Shown: positions 1-11,708, counted from the stretch's first letter. The stretch: 64,000 nt of DNA from Plenodomus lindquistii (GCA_025504975.1 JANUWI010000010.1:1178001-1242000), one strand, 5' to 3'. Notes: generated by a model not told the origin, from the letters alone. Numbers and translations: made by a program.

Positions 1-2107
1 CAGCTGCACCAGTCTGTGCCATGCTTTCGGGTGTCATGGCTCTCCATGCATCTCCGCATACTCCAAATATAATCCAGCAGCCGCTCGGGAAGGAGTCCGT
101 CCAGAATGACGAGGCGCTCCAGAGACGCAGCCAAGACGAGTATCGGGTGGCTGCGGCGTAGCGCTGGCCTTGAAGATGACGCCCCGAGCTCGGAAGACTG
201 TGGCCAATCGTCGCTCTAGCGGCTGCAGAGCCTCAAACACGACCTTCTGTCGTCTCAACTTCACTTCCTTCTTCTCTAGCAGTGCGACACCAGCCTCTTT
301 TTTGTAAACTGTTGCCGTCAGCCATATCTACCTCTTTCTACCAACATGCGTACAGGCGATGCAACTCTTCCATTCTCAAAACCCATCTCTGGTCTCGTGC
401 CCTGGGTACCCCATCATTGTCTCGTGATGACCATACTTCTTTTCTGCCCTACTTAATCCTCACCACGCATCAGCTCACCATTTCAGTTCATGCGGGAACG
501 AATACTACCGTGGATGGATGCTTTCTAGATGGGTATAGTCGCGTCATCCCGTGGCAGTAGTCACATTCACTTTGCTTCAACCACACCAAGGATGGCAATC
601 AGCAGCCATAATACTGTTACTTGTAGAGAAAGAGGGCCCTTGGATTTGAAAGTGCCATGTACATGTTCTGTTAGCTAATGACCGAGTGCAGTCGTCGTTT
701 CTGTGACTATAATGTGCGCGGCAAGTGCGTGCAGCAAACAACAACTTCGAATTGGTACTATCTTCATCTCGTCTTCCTGTCAACTCTCTCCACGCTCAAT
801 ATCCACAACTCATTCTCCTCCTTCTATCTCCAACCTCTATACCCACACACGTACCCCTCGCAACAACGCTGGTCGTGGTTCGCTGTCTCCTCCCCTAAAA
901 AATAATCGTGGGTGAAAGCGAGTCTGCTACTCCAGGCTGCCTCATCTGTGCTTCTGCCCCTTTCGGTCAGGGTCCTGGGTGCAGAGATTGTCACCCGCTT
1001 CAGTGCTGGCTCACAATATCTTCACCTCAACCGCCCACACCGTCTTTTCTCTCTCCTACCCGCGTCCATTTCTTCTCTTCTTACACCGTCATCTCCGCCA
1101 CTGAATTCGAGCATCGCGAAATCCCGCGAGCAGGCACCTGTATACGACCGTCGCGCGCTCAAAGCTCTCACTACACCGCCAGAGTCTCCACGCAATTGAG
1201 AAGGTGTACTTTTACAACAATCATAGGGCGCTTCACAGCACTTTTGAAAGGTATAGTAGCATCTCACCCAATCGCCACACATCACGCTGCCACCCCCCGT
1301 CCTCACTCCACCTTCCCCTTCCCTCCCCCTCCCCCAATTCTAGGCAGACGTCGTGGCCTACTCATAACACTGCGGTAATAGCTCGTTTGCCTGGGCGCAG
1401 CCTTGGCTCACGAGGCTTCTGGTAAGAAGCACTGCGCCAGCAAAACTCTTACCTCAACAACTTGCTTTCTACATATTACAGCAATTGGGGCTTACAAGTC
1501 TTGTAACACGCGTTTGCTTACAAGGTAAGGGCGGTATATCGATACCTCAAGTATCAAGCTTTCGAAACCCGGTCGCAATCTCTCTGAGTAAGCTTCCTCA
1601 ACGACCACAGCGTGGCACCCAGGTACGTGTTTCTGTGTTATGTTGTCTGCCACTTGATATGATTTCGCCGGTGGTCGGTGGCGGTGTCGACCCCGCACGC
1701 TCGCTCATTGGCTTAATCACGAATGATGGCACCACGCAGCCATCCATTTCGCCCAAAGCCACGATAGCAACATGAGTTGGGTAACCCCACTCGGGCACTG
1801 GCGGTCACGCGCACATCATAGTGAGAGTCAATATGAAGTGGGTCATTGCTGATGCGCAGGCACAGGCAGCGCGAACTCGTAGCTCTACAACCTTTGGGCC
1901 AATTGCTTTCAGTAGATTGACCGCCTCACAGTCGGTGAACCCCAGTCTTCGGTACAAATATCAGTTGCGGCAGTACACCTCTAACTTGCGGCAGTAACTT
2001 CTACAGCCTCTTTCGATACAACTCTACGGTCTCAGCAACACGCACTTCTTCCCTCTATCGCCGCTGCACACGTACGCCCTACCTTCACGAGCAGCATTAA
2101 TCGGCAC
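1..2107. other. Upstream region without a supported gene
   Basis: No convincing coding region is seen on either strand. Reading frames are short and lack codon bias. The stretch is pyrimidine-rich around 1020-1340 and has splice-like signals, for example a TACAG acceptor at about 1483. It probably holds the promoter and a spliced 5' leader of the gene at 2108. A 76-codon frame on the minus strand (34-264) could be the start of an unrelated short gene, but nothing recognisable is in it. Confidence 0.4.
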
Positions 2108-3199
2108 ATGCGTTCGCCTACCGCACAACGCAATAACACTTTCGATCAGGGACATTCCATGTCCGATTCTTATAACTTGGAGGGCGGTGAGAAGAATGGC
2201 GGGGTTCCTATTACCAGCACTTTCCAGGTCAAAGATAGCTCAACGAAGGCAGCATCCTCCGATAGCAGTGTCAATACTCTCCACGAGAATGTCCACAGCT
2301 CAGATGCATGCTCGGACAGTGCGGACACGCTTTCATTGGTCAGCGTTGCCAGCCCTAAAGACCTCGACTTTCGCCGTTTGACCCTCGATGATGGCAGTGC
2401 TCGCCCATTCCACAACGGTGCCCAACGCTACAGCAGCCCTTATCACCGCGGACTCGTATCATCTCCAGACTCAGGCGCATATACCTCTTACCCGCGCGAG
2501 CGCGTTTGGAGGGATAACAACGCGCGTTCGGGATCGCAGTTCAACAACAGGGCTGGTGGGGGTGGATACCGCAATTCACGTACATGGGTCTCGCCTGATG
2601 TCCAAGCTCAGGAAGACTTCCTAATCATACGCAACTCGATGCGCCGACAGTTCAAGCACTCGGACGTGGCAAAGTGGAAGTTGGCCGATTACGTCGCTCA
2701 CCGTGAAGCAATGGTGGCCTCTCAGGCTGGACGTCTTGCGCGCAAACTTGAGCAGCGCGAGCCAGCTCCGACGAAGAGCTATGCTGTCATTCCTGAGAGC
2801 ACTCAGGACAGTCTGAAGAAGTGGGGCATTGACGGCAACTTCAATGAAGATGGGAACACTGGACGTGTCCTCGGTGAGCCCACAATTTGGTGCAGGGACT
2901 GGCAGAACGGCAAGGACGAGATTGCACCCTGGCCGTCCATGGCAGAGATGAAGTGGGAAGGAGATGACCGCGCCAAGACTGGCGTTGGCCGTTTCCTGCC
3001 TTTGCCTCGGGAACAAGGCCCTCCATCTCTCGCATGGAACTCGCTTCCCGTCGTCGAGCAGTACCCTATGGATCAGATTGCCAAGATTCCGACCATGGAG
3101 GACGTCTACCTGCCTGTCGATGACCAGATCGAGGAGGACAAGGAATATCTGTGGAGCAAAGAGCTGGAGCAGGAGATGGATGCTTTCCTGGAGTCGTAA
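2108..3199 (+). CDS. Conserved fungal protein of unknown function, 363 aa
   Basis: A single-exon frame of 363 codons with good coding bias. I do not recognise the family. The N-terminal 150 residues are Ser/Asn/Gly-rich and look disordered. Residues about 155-210 form a charged, probably helical segment that begins WVSPDVQAQEDF and continues through AKWKLADYVAHREAM. The C-terminal third is Trp- and Pro-rich (GEPTIWCRDWQNG, IAPWPSMAEMKWEG) and ends in an acidic helix rich in Glu. There is no signal peptide or membrane segment. A second in-frame Met at residue 18 (2159) could be the true start. Likely nucleocytoplasmic, function unknown. Confidence 0.75.
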   Translation: MRSPTAQRNNTFDQGHSMSDSYNLEGGEKNGGVPITSTFQVKDSSTKAASSDSSVNTLHENVHSSDACSDSADTLSLVSVASPKDLDFRRLTLDDGSARPFHNGAQRYSSPYHRGLVSSPDSGAYTSYPRERVWRDNNARSGSQFNNRAGGGGYRNSRTWVSPDVQAQEDFLIIRNSMRRQFKHSDVAKWKLADYVAHREAMVASQAGRLARKLEQREPAPTKSYAVIPESTQDSLKKWGIDGNFNEDGNTGRVLGEPTIWCRDWQNGKDEIAPWPSMAEMKWEGDDRAKTGVGRFLPLPREQGPPSLAWNSLPVVEQYPMDQIAKIPTMEDVYLPVDDQIEEDKEYLWSKELEQEMDAFLES

Positions 3200-4292
3200 A
3201 TGCGTCTCTTCTTCTAATCCACACCGGAAGATGTATTCGACTTGCGACTATAACAATTCCGCATAGAGGACTGCTGGTCAGTCTCATGACTATGCTCCCG
3301 TTTACGCATCGATAGGGCTTGCAGGTTTACGCACATATGACAACCACACCATGTAACTCTTGCGGGAGCTGAAGGTGGCGAAATCTCAGCCTCAACATCG
3401 ATCAATACCCCAGGAGTGAATACCGGCTGTAGTCTGTTGTCTCACGTTCAACGTTCCCGGCCAGCTTGAGTTACTCGGACAGCATGAAGCATCCGCTTCA
3501 TCGTCACTGGAGAAAGCCTTACGCCATCGACCACGTTCCAAGATCACATCGACCCATGCAGCAAGTTATCGACCACGTCCTAGCAGTACTACCGCATAAA
3601 GCCCTCTCATTTCGACTTCTACCATCCGACTTCAAAGATCCTGCTTTCCCCTTTTTTTCTTCTGTTTTACGACATCCCCAAAAGGCGCACACGGCGTCTT
3701 CCTCCTACGACTCCATCTCGTGGGTAATTTGGAAACTGGATTGGATGACCAAGTGTACTTGTTTTGTCATCATTGTTATTCTCGGCGAGCATCAGGGTCT
3801 TTCTGTCGCGCACATCAAAAACTCATGGTCTACTGGAAGGCTGAAGGAGTTTTTGGGTTCTGCGCGTTTGGCCGAGCTTGATTACATTTGGTTTTCTTCT
3901 TACTCCCCCTTTGCTCAGTTTTGGATAGCTTTTGATACCCTTTTCTTAATACTCCCAGATAAAAGTGCGTTTCACAAGGCTGTGTTTTAATTGACTTGGC
4001 GTGTATTGTGATGACGTCTAACCTTGATTCTTTGCTCCTTCCGCTGCAGATAAGCGACGTTGGGTATCTTGCCTTCTCATCTTATCGCTCCAAATCAGGC
4101 ACCCCACCGTCTTTGCCGTATAGTGCGTTCAGTTGGCTGTCGGCTCCAGCCTTGTGCCAACATCTCAGCTGAAGCTTTGGGTACCAATAGGACGACAAGC
4201 GAGTGGCTTTTTCTTGCTTTTAGCAGCTGAGCACTTAAGGGCAGCCTGCTCTCGACCCCTCCACCGCACTGACATACCGTCATCCTCTCGCC
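3200..4292. other. Intergenic region, probable promoter and leader of the membrane-protein gene
   Basis: A plus-strand frame at 3484-3990 is open for about 170 codons but starts without a good context. Its sequence (many Phe, Ile, His; no domain) does not look like a protein. T-rich tracts at 3645-3670 and 3890-3960 suit a fungal promoter and 5' leader. Confidence 0.45.
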
Positions 4293-6460
4293 ATGTCGCA
4301 GTGTGCGTATGACTGTGGAAAGAACCGCACATTCGATCCTATCCCGGAATATTCCGACATATCTGGGATTGGTGTCAGTGCAACAAAGTCTATGTATCCT
4401 AGGTTTTGGTTCAACTAACTTCAATCAGGTCATTCTCGCATACTCAATCACGGCTGGTTTTACAGTTCTGATCATTACAGTCAACTATTTCGTCGCTCAT
4501 GACCCTCAACAGGATCCGTTCCGTGCAAAGCATCAAAACAGCGCGAAACTGGATACTCCGCATCCAGTCGACAGTCACATCTTGCAAGTTGTGCGATCGG
4601 CAGCGAGCAAATATCGAGACTGGTATCACGGTAGCTGGATACGCTGGGCCACGTCGAAGGCTGAAGCCGCAGTGCCAACAGCTGTCTCGACAAGTACGGC
4701 AACAACACTTCATGCGTCGCCTCTGACATCTAGTAACTCCACGACCTCTGTGCCATTATCCTCTGCACCATCTGCACCGCAAAACGCACACGATGCACTA
4801 TCCTCACAAGGTTCGATGACCATTCCAGTCCCGTCAATGCCAACAGCCCCTTCTATATCGGACCAAACAACATCTGCCAAGGTCATCATTATAAAGCCTT
4901 CTAACACTGTATGGGCATTCACGAAGGTATGCAGCACTCACCAGATTGCTTCTGGCTTGTAGACTCACGCGCGCAGTGTGTCCTCCTCATGAGCGACGTC
5001 CAGATACTCACCGGCCTTTCCATATTGATTAGCGGCTATGCGCAGCTACACTGCGGTCTTTCCGTGTATCACTGGCAGATTCTGGTCTATCTGACTTGGT
5101 TCTGTAGCTTGACACATCTGTCATGCTTGACGTTCCTTCGAAACTACTTGCACCATCATCCAGGTGAGCGATGGTGGAGACTCATAGGCATGGGGCTTCT
5201 GGTCGTAATGCTGATTGTGGCTTTACTACCTACGGGCAACTATAGCTCGCACAACGACCCTGCCAATTACGCCATCTGTTCATTCCATGAACTGGCACCG
5301 ACTCGCAAAGAACGTGGATCTTTCGGTATTAATGATGAGGCCACCCTCAACTACGTTGCTATGATCATCTCCGTACTATTGATGGGACTCGGCTATATCT
5401 CAAGAGTTGTCAGGTTACATCCATCTATGTGTACCTTGATCATAGGCAACGCGCGAAAGGGGTTGAGCTCGCATGCTCGCCGGTTCCTTCGGATAAAACA
5501 TGAAAGTTATCGCGGCGCTCCGGATCCTTCGCGGCAGCAGACAGCTACCCTTAAAATGCTCTTATTCTATCGTCCATTTCTCGCAGTGTTTCTCGTATGG
5601 CGAATCGTTCTAGATCTTTGGTCATCCTTGGCACTTGAGGTCCGCTTCTGTTGTGCTATGGTCATCTCCTCAGTCTGACGAGTTCTAGGTATGGTGGCTA
5701 GTCGCCAGCTACACTTGGGGTATCTACAACCTTCGCATGAGTCTGAAGACTCATTCCAAAAGTCCGCCCAACAACAATGTGTGGACATTCGGCCAAATTG
5801 CCCCCATTATTTTACTACTAGCTCCAATCCTGAGCATGGTAGAGTCGCATTTTGGTGAGTTTACCTCTTGCGAAAATATAGAGCTGATGGTTTCCAGAAT
5901 CATCTTCCATCGACGCAGGACCACTAGAGACCACTCCAGACGTCAATGAGATCAGCTCGTCCCAAGTTCCGTCGCGGACAGAAACTATGCAAATTGCTAC
6001 AAACACCCTGCCCATTGCGCCCGATGGGGTCCAAGATCATTCAGATCACGACTTTTACCAGGAGCAATGGTACAAATCGCTGGCAATCTTCGCAATGGTT
6101 GCTGTGATCTGTGTTACTATCATTGGCTTGTACCTATCTCCTTACATATCCACGGAGCGTTCGCTTTTCACTAAGGGAGCGCAAGTCGCCTACCTTATAC
6201 CGTCTGTGGAATTTTGGATCTGGCCGCCGGTCAGCTTGACGATGAGTTTTATGAACATCATTCTATTCTGCCTACTATTCGAGAATCTTCAGTGGCACAG
6301 CAAATTCTTGCACATGCAAATATGGACGCTGAGTTTGCTGGTTTACATTTTCTTACCAACATTCTCTTCCCTTAGCGTCTCTATTGTTATGATTGTACTT
6401 GCAGGTACATATATTTGCCTCTCCGTCTTCTACATCAGACGTGCGAAAAGAACTCCATAG
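4293..6460 (+). CDS. Multi-pass integral membrane protein, 656 aa, five exons
   Basis: Exons 4293-4373, 4429-4926, 4977-5639, 5689-5854 and 5898-6460; all introns are GT-AG, 43-55 nt, and keep frame. The start at 4293 gives a short extracellular-looking N-terminus (MSQCAYDCGKNRTFDPIPEY) before the first hydrophobic helix (VILAYSITAGFTVLIITVNYF). A Ser/Thr/Pro-rich loop of about 130 residues follows. Further hydrophobic segments lie around ILTGLSILISGYAQLHCG, IGMGLLVVMLIVALLP, LNYVAMIISVLLMGLGYI, ILLLAPILSMV, SLAIFAMVAVICVTIIGLYL, the span after FIWPP-like sequence, and LLVYIFLPTFSSLSVSIVMI, so about 8-9 passes. This arrangement is common in ascomycete integral membrane proteins of unknown function, some of which resemble Pth11-like receptors. 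No CFEM domain is visible. Role unknown; plasma membrane is an inference. Confidence 0.82.
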
Positions 6461-6482
6461 GTCGTAGGTCTCGTTAATCAAT

Positions 6483-7382
6483 CTAATGCGAGCTCATCGC
6501 AGCCTCCATGACCGGTCCAATAGTCTTTCTCTTCATCAGTCTCTCCAACCACCCAGCCACCTCTGTGTACTCGGTGAGATCCACGATATCTGCAAACATC
6601 TAAAAATGCGATTAGTACGACCCTACAAAACCACTTGACCAAAGAATCAACATACCGTCTTTACCATGTACTGCCAGGGGACGAATGACAGATCCGCATA
6701 CGAGAACTTGCCTCCAACCAACCACGGACCATCCTCGCCCTTGGGCTGCTTCTTGAGGTGACCTTCAAGGACGCTAGTCACGCGCTTGATCTCGTTGTAG
6801 TACCTCTCCTTTGCGCTGGCCAGCTGTTCGGAGTGAAACTTGGTGAACCAGACTGCCTGGCCGTAGTATGGGCCTTGTCCACTGACTAGACTACGCATTA
6901 GCCCGATTCAACCACACCAAGAACCACACATATCATCCACCGCACTCCACGACCCCCCCCCCCCCCCCCAACAACAACAAAAAAAACCAGAAACCAACAT
7001 ACCTTGAAAAAACAACCACTGCTTCGCCAAAAAACTGTCATTGCTCCCAGGCTCAAAGCTAATCTTACGCTGCGTATCGTACTTCTCCACTAGATACTCG
7101 ATAATCGCGCCAGATTCCCAGATTGTGAGGTCGGTGTTTGGATCTACGAGCGCGGGCATGCGGCCGTTGGGGTTGACGGCGAGGAACTCGGGCTTCTTGA
7201 GGTCCGGGAAGCCAAGAGGTTGGACTTCGTAGGGGAGACCTAGTTCTTCGACCATCATGATGATTTTAGGGGGGTTGGGTCCTAAGGTTGATATGTCAAT
7301 GGGGGAACGTGAGGGACGATAGGGTTGGGAGGAGTGACGGACCGGCTTTGCCGTAGAGTTTGAGGGGCTTGATGGAAGACAT
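6483..7382 (-). CDS. Glutathione S-transferase, 221 aa, four exons
   Basis: Exons on the minus strand: 7382-7343, 7281-7003, 6885-6656, 6599-6483. All splice sites are GT-AG and keep frame. The N-terminal thioredoxin-like half starts at the glycine-rich GKAGPNPPKI, continues through VEELGLPYEVQPLGF and NPNGRMPALVDPN, and has the glutathione gamma-glutamyl site WESGAIIEYL. The C-terminal helical half carries GPYYGQAVWF and ADLSFVPWQYMV. It conjugates glutathione to electrophiles or reduces peroxides, in the cytosol. The motifs resemble fungal GSTs near the Ure2p/GstA type. Its second intron holds a 17-nt homopolymer, G on the coding strand. Confidence 0.92.
6953..6969. repeat. Poly-C tract of 17 bases inside the GST intron
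   Basis: Seventeen consecutive C on the plus strand (G on the coding strand), within intron 2 of the GST gene and followed by an A-rich run. The exact length is prone to sequencing error. Confidence 0.9.
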
Positions 7383-7437
7383 GATTGTTGTTGTTGTGAT
7401 GGTCGTGTTCTAGTGAAGTCGAAGATGAGAGGAAACG

Positions 7438-7470
<33 letters not shown>

Positions 7471-8366
7471 GAGCTATGGATTTGATAAAGATTCAAGTGC
7501 TCATGGCGGCAGGTCTTTATACCTACGTGCCCTCCCACCCCACTCTGCGAAACACCACACCTTGCTAGGAATCTCAGACAGCGATATCAATTCGTGCGAA
7601 TCGCCCGATCTATCGGTCGACAACCCGATGCTCAATACCCATCTCCCTCGCACGATCGCTCGCCTCAAACTCTCTCAGCCTCAGGAATCCTCTAGATCCG
7701 TCTTAGTAATGCGTCGCGCGTGTAGCTTTCAATCATCAGCCATCAGCCGCCAGCAGCCGGAAGGTACAGCTTCCGGGGTAGCCTACTGTTATAAAGCGCA
7801 CCTCGCATGTAGCAAGTGACCAATCAGAACCGGAAACGATGTCTTGTTACATACGTAAGTAGGGACTCCAGGGCGGAATTGTTACAGCGTGATTATGTGA
7901 TGGGGTGCCCGCCTGACCGGGGTTAATGCGGGGAGTTGGAAGACCGAGACGCGACGGTTGAACTCATGGCCGGTGTGTAGGATGCGAAGATGGATGACCG
8001 GACTGGCGGCAGGATATATAGGAAGATGCGAAATGAGCTTTCTCAATTGTAACCGCAACCGAGGCTGTGTTCTACTGACATTGCCCGGCCCGAGTACAGT
8101 ACATGAAAGGAGGAGGCGAAGATTGAGTATACAAGATTCTGCTGAGCCAAGAGCTATCCGCTTCAAGCGTCAAGCTTCAGAGTACTGGCAATCGACAGAA
8201 CATGAGATGAACCGCTGTGTCACGACACACTACTTGCAAGAACACAAGATCCCATCCCATCTCATCCCACCCCTCATAAACATGCCCATTATCCCAAAAC
8301 GCCGTCCATGCTAATCTCACAACCCTCATACTATACATGCACCCACCATCCTCCCCACCTCTCTCA
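7383..8366. other. Intergenic region between GST and MRPL33
   Basis: Apart from the GTT microsatellite no gene is supported. Open frames of 90-118 codons here overlap on both strands and carry no recognisable motif. This is the GST promoter side and the 3' side of MRPL33. Confidence 0.5.
7437..7470. repeat. (GTT)n microsatellite upstream of the GST gene
   Basis: About 11 tandem GTT units, 55-90 bp upstream of the GST start codon, so in its promoter or 5' leader (reads AAC on the transcribed sense). Confidence 0.9.
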
Positions 8367-8645
8367 TCAGTCATACCCCTTCATCGCCTCCCCCGCCCTC
8401 GTCTCAACATAGTACCCCGGATCCGGGCGTCTCGCATTGCGCATCTGCACCTTCGTCATTGGCCGCTCCACCTCCTTGACATCCACCAATTCCTTTATTC
8501 TCATGATTTGGCCCGCGACGGACTGGGAGACGGGGTGGTAGACGGTGGTCATGCGCTTGCGGAGGCCGAGGGCGTGTAGTACGCCTTGGGTCTTTTGGGG
8601 CATGCCGATGCCGGAGCGCATGAGGGTTATGCGGAAGTATGCCAT
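8367..8645 (-). CDS. MRPL33: Mitochondrial large-subunit ribosomal protein L33 (uL30m), 92 aa
   Basis: A single-exon 92-aa protein of the bacterial L30 / yeast Mrpl33 family, part of the mitochondrial 54S subunit. The L30 core is plain: FRITLMRSGIGMPQKTQGV at residues 4-22, then LGLRKRMTTVYHPVSQSVAGQ and a helix MRIKELVDVKEVE. Length matches the family (yeast Mrpl33 is 86 aa). The ATG at 8645 is chosen because the L30 fold starts at once. In-frame codons further upstream translate a TG microsatellite and are leader. Basic composition fits rRNA binding. No long cleavable presequence is evident, as in other members. Confidence 0.92.
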   Translation of the reverse strand: MAYFRITLMRSGIGMPQKTQGVLHALGLRKRMTTVYHPVSQSVAGQIMRIKELVDVKEVERPMTKVQMRNARRPDPGYYVETRAGEAMKGYD

Positions 8646-10269
8646 TCTGTGTGTGTGTGTGTGTGTGTGTGCGTGACTGCGGGAGATTGGTGGTGTGTGG
8701 GTGGCTTGTGGGGTACGTTCGTGGTGTGTGAAGTGCGTTTGCCGGGCCGGTGGTGGCGTAGGGGCGGAGATGAGCTGGCGCGATGTCAGTTGAGATGTCT
8801 TGATATAATCTTGCGAGTGTTTACACACGATTTAAAAAGATTGTGGCGTATGGAGTTCGTTTGCGCGTGCGATCGCTCTCTCGTGGACTTTTCGATGTCG
8901 AACTTCAGATCAAAAGTACGCGTTTCCTGAATGGGGTTAGCTAGCGCGCGCGGAACTAAAGCCGTACAACGTGCGCGGGACGTTCACTCATGCATCATCA
9001 CAACTCTAATGGTCTGTGCAAAGAATATGTTCGCTCCCGCCTTACCGTCCGCCCGGTCGCATCTGTTATCAAGGAAGAGCGGTGAAGTCTGACAGTTGTC
9101 TGATACGGCTCCACCTACGCTGCACCTCTCCCTATGGCAGCTGCTGCTTCCCGTCTATATACCGAAGCCTTGCGAACGCACGTTATTATTGGTCTACAGG
9201 GGGTACCGAATGCTTGAGATGATGATGAGTTTCTCCGAGCCGTATCCGAGCCTGGGTTACCGCAGGTGCTGATCGGTCTGCTTGTACTACATTGGCGGTT
9301 GGAGATGAGGCGCTATCGAGAAGGGGGAGTTGCAGGTCGATGTGAAGCATGAGCTGGAAACGTTCGGTAAGTGACTGTGACTGAGTCCTGGATTGCGTGT
9401 GGACGTCTCATCTGTCAGCCCTGTCATTGCATCGCCGTGGCTGTCAGAATGATGTAAGTCTCTCTTGCAGTCGAACCTTTGCATTTCACTTCCTGGCCAT
9501 ACTTTGGGGCTTTCTTTACTCCACTGTCGCTTCGTTGTTATGGTGTCGAATGTTCTTTCCTCTTGTCTCGGTTACCGTTTGATTCAGCACCATTCGGTAT
9601 GCATGCTTACACATGAATTGTGGTCGTATACTAAACCAAGGCATCACTATTGGCTCATCCCCAAGTCAACCAATTACGACAGATGGCTTAATGGTACCTG
9701 CATGAGCTGCCAAAGCGCTGCAAAACCAGCCTCACCTCTACAGCAGCCGATGTTCCAGTCTGCGGCTCCCTGCATCAGCACCCTTGCATGGGAAGCTATG
9801 ATCTATCTTCTCAAATATGTTTCCCCTTCCAATGTAGGCCGTCCTGGAAAACGGCAATGCACGTTCGCCGTCTGTTCGCCACCGTCGGGGAACTGGAACT
9901 CAAGCAGTCGAAAGATGTCAACACCCGATCGGGGAAGGGAAGTCGACATAGCGACGAGAAATTGGGATTCAGAGGTGCAGATGGCGTTTGAAGGCTCATT
10001 GCATCGCTCCTCGGATGAGGGATGGGAGATGTATAAAATGCTACTTCGCGCGGCTAGATTCATGAACAGACGAAGAGCAAGTCACCCATCCATCGCTCTC
10101 TAATCTGCTCTGAAGTGAAGTCTCCAACTTCTTGGTCACTCGCCAGCACACACTCCTCTTCGTAACCACCAATACCTTGTCTCCAAACATCAACTCTAAA
10201 CCATACCGACCCCAACAACACCCCTTCCTCCACCAGTCCACCACTCACACCAACCCCCCTCCCACCAAA
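8646..10269. other. Intergenic region between MRPL33 and the DUF7587-like gene
   Basis: About 1.6 kb with divergent genes at each end, so two promoters share it. An open frame at about 9465-10103 plus starts at TTG and has no coding bias or motif. The last 150 bp before 10270 are strongly C-rich, a typical fungal leader. Confidence 0.45.
8648..8671. repeat. (TG)12 microsatellite just upstream of MRPL33
   Basis: Twelve tandem TG units beginning 3 bases before the MRPL33 start codon on the minus-strand sense, so inside its 5' leader. Confidence 0.9.
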
Positions 10270-10939
10270 ATGACAGGTACCTTCCCCCCTTCCCCTCCCA
10301 CTCACCCCCAAACTAACCTTCCCCGCCACAGCCCTATCGCCCCTCCACCCCTCCCCCACCCTCTTCCCCCCTCCCAACACCACCCCCACCACCAGCACCC
10401 CCCCGTCAATCCCCCCCCTCCTCTACCGCATCCACACGCCCCACTCCCAAACCCGCTACACCTTCGGCACAGGCTTCCTGTCCAAAAACCAATCCACAAT
10501 CCTCTCCTACACCACCGCGCTATCCCGCTTCGCCCTCGCCCACCTCCACCACCAAACAAACATTTCCTCCCCCTTCATCAGCGTATACGACGACGCGGCG
10601 CATGCGCAGGATGTAGCGGGCTGGATGGCGAGGGTGAGGGGCGAAGAGGTGGTGGTTGTTTGTGTGGATACGCGGTATTTGGCTAGGGGGCCGGTGTTTA
10701 GGGCGGTGGATTTGTTGGGTGGGGAGGGGGAGGGGGAGGGAGATAAGGGGAAGGGGAAGAGGAGGGATAGTGCGAGGGGTGGCATGGGTTTGTTGGGTGA
10801 GGTTGATGAAGAGTGGTTGCATAGGGGGGAGTATTTGGTCATGTATAGGATTCCTGCGCAGGCGGTGAGGGATCAGACGGTTGTTGCGAGGGGGGTTGGG
10901 CAGGGGTGGAGGGCTGTGGGGGTGATAGGGGGGTCTTGA
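10270..10939 (+). CDS. DUF7587-like protein, about 204 aa, with a 7-nt first coding exon
   Basis: Exons 10270-10276 and 10332-10939, GT-AG intron of 55 nt. The start codon is followed by only one more full codon before the donor; splicing joins in phase and opens a frame that runs to 10939. The N-terminus is a Pro/Thr-rich linker. The conserved core begins LLYRIHTPHSQTRYTFGTGF, then SPFISVYDDAAHAQDVA, VVVVCVDTRYLARGPVF, and HRGEYLVMYRIPAQAV. This order resembles the fungal DUF7587 domain, whose Arg / S-x-S / Glu layout recalls ADP-ribosyltransferase folds. That resemblance is my inference, not a demonstrated activity. A low-complexity Gly/Glu/Lys insert (about 30 residues) splits the domain. 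Confidence 0.7.
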
Positions 10940-11204
10940 TGGGGGCTGGGGGGTTGATGGTTGGGGGGTCTGCTTTGATGGAGGGGAGTGTGTGGGGTGA
11001 GGTTAAGTTAAGAGTTAGGATAAGGTTGAAGATTGGGTCTTGTTGGGTTGGAGGTTTTGCGAACGTTTTGTTGGTGTAGTGAGCTGGACTGTGTTGTTTT
11101 TGATTGGCTACTTCTACTCTGCATTTTTAGGATCATTCTCTCTTTTTTCTGTTCACGACTACAATGTCGAATGGCAAGACATCCTAGCACTTTTCTTCCC
11201 TCGT

Positions 11205-11708
11205 TCATGCAGTACCAACGCACCATCTCATTCCCCACCATATTCCCTTCACCGCATACCAGGGCGGGAAGTACTCGAACGGACTGAATTCCTCCTCGCA
11301 AGCCTTGTCCTCCCTGACCTTCACGATCGGCTTGGGGTTCTTGAAGATTGCCAGGCTGTCGCGCTGAGGCCTGTTGGTGATGCATAGAGGGGCCGATGCT
11401 CGTCGAACAGGGGAGCCATTGCGCTGTCGCGACGAGGTCTGCAGCGACGCCAGACTGTCGCTACTTTTGAAGGCTGCAAGACTATCGCGGTGGCGATGCG
11501 GGCCGGTTGATCCTTGCGACAACGTAGAAATATGCGAGGTGGCTGACGGCCTGCGCAAGTGGGTCGAAGACGATGTTGAGTCGGAGGCGGAAGAAGAAAG
11601 CGAAATAGAGCCAGTGCTTCGCTCACTGAGGCCACTGAGAGAGCGCTTTGGTTGGCGTGTCCTGGGGAGGAACTCAATCTGGTGCGATGGCTTGCTCCGT
11701 GGGGACAT
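11205..11708 (-). CDS. Ser/Arg-rich protein of unknown function, 167 aa
   Basis: A frame of 167 codons with good bias. The first 100 residues are Ser/Arg/Thr-rich and disordered, with two related boxes RDSLAAFKSSDSLASL and RDSLAIFKNPKPIVKV. The C-terminal part, VREDKACEEEFSPFEYFPPW, looks conserved. The last 13 residues (after PPW) are less protein-like. A strong donor (GTATGC) lies exactly there, so a final intron leading to a tail near 11008-11150 is possible. No known domain. Faces the DUF7587-like gene tail to tail. Confidence 0.6.
   Translation of the reverse strand: MSPRSKPSHQIEFLPRTRQPKRSLSGLSERSTGSISLSSSASDSTSSSTHLRRPSATSHISTLSQGSTGPHRHRDSLAAFKSSDSLASLQTSSRQRNGSPVRRASAPLCITNRPQRDSLAIFKNPKPIVKVREDKACEEEFSPFEYFPPWYAVKGIWWGMRWCVGTA

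Noticed and set aside
3466..3990. A 174-codon plus-strand open frame before the membrane-protein gene
   Set aside because: The nominal start is TTG, the composition is atypical and the frame lies in the probable leader of the gene at 4293.
9465..10103. A 212-codon plus-strand open frame
   Set aside because: It starts at TTG, codon use is not biased, and no motif or plausible domain is present. Likely chance in promoter DNA.
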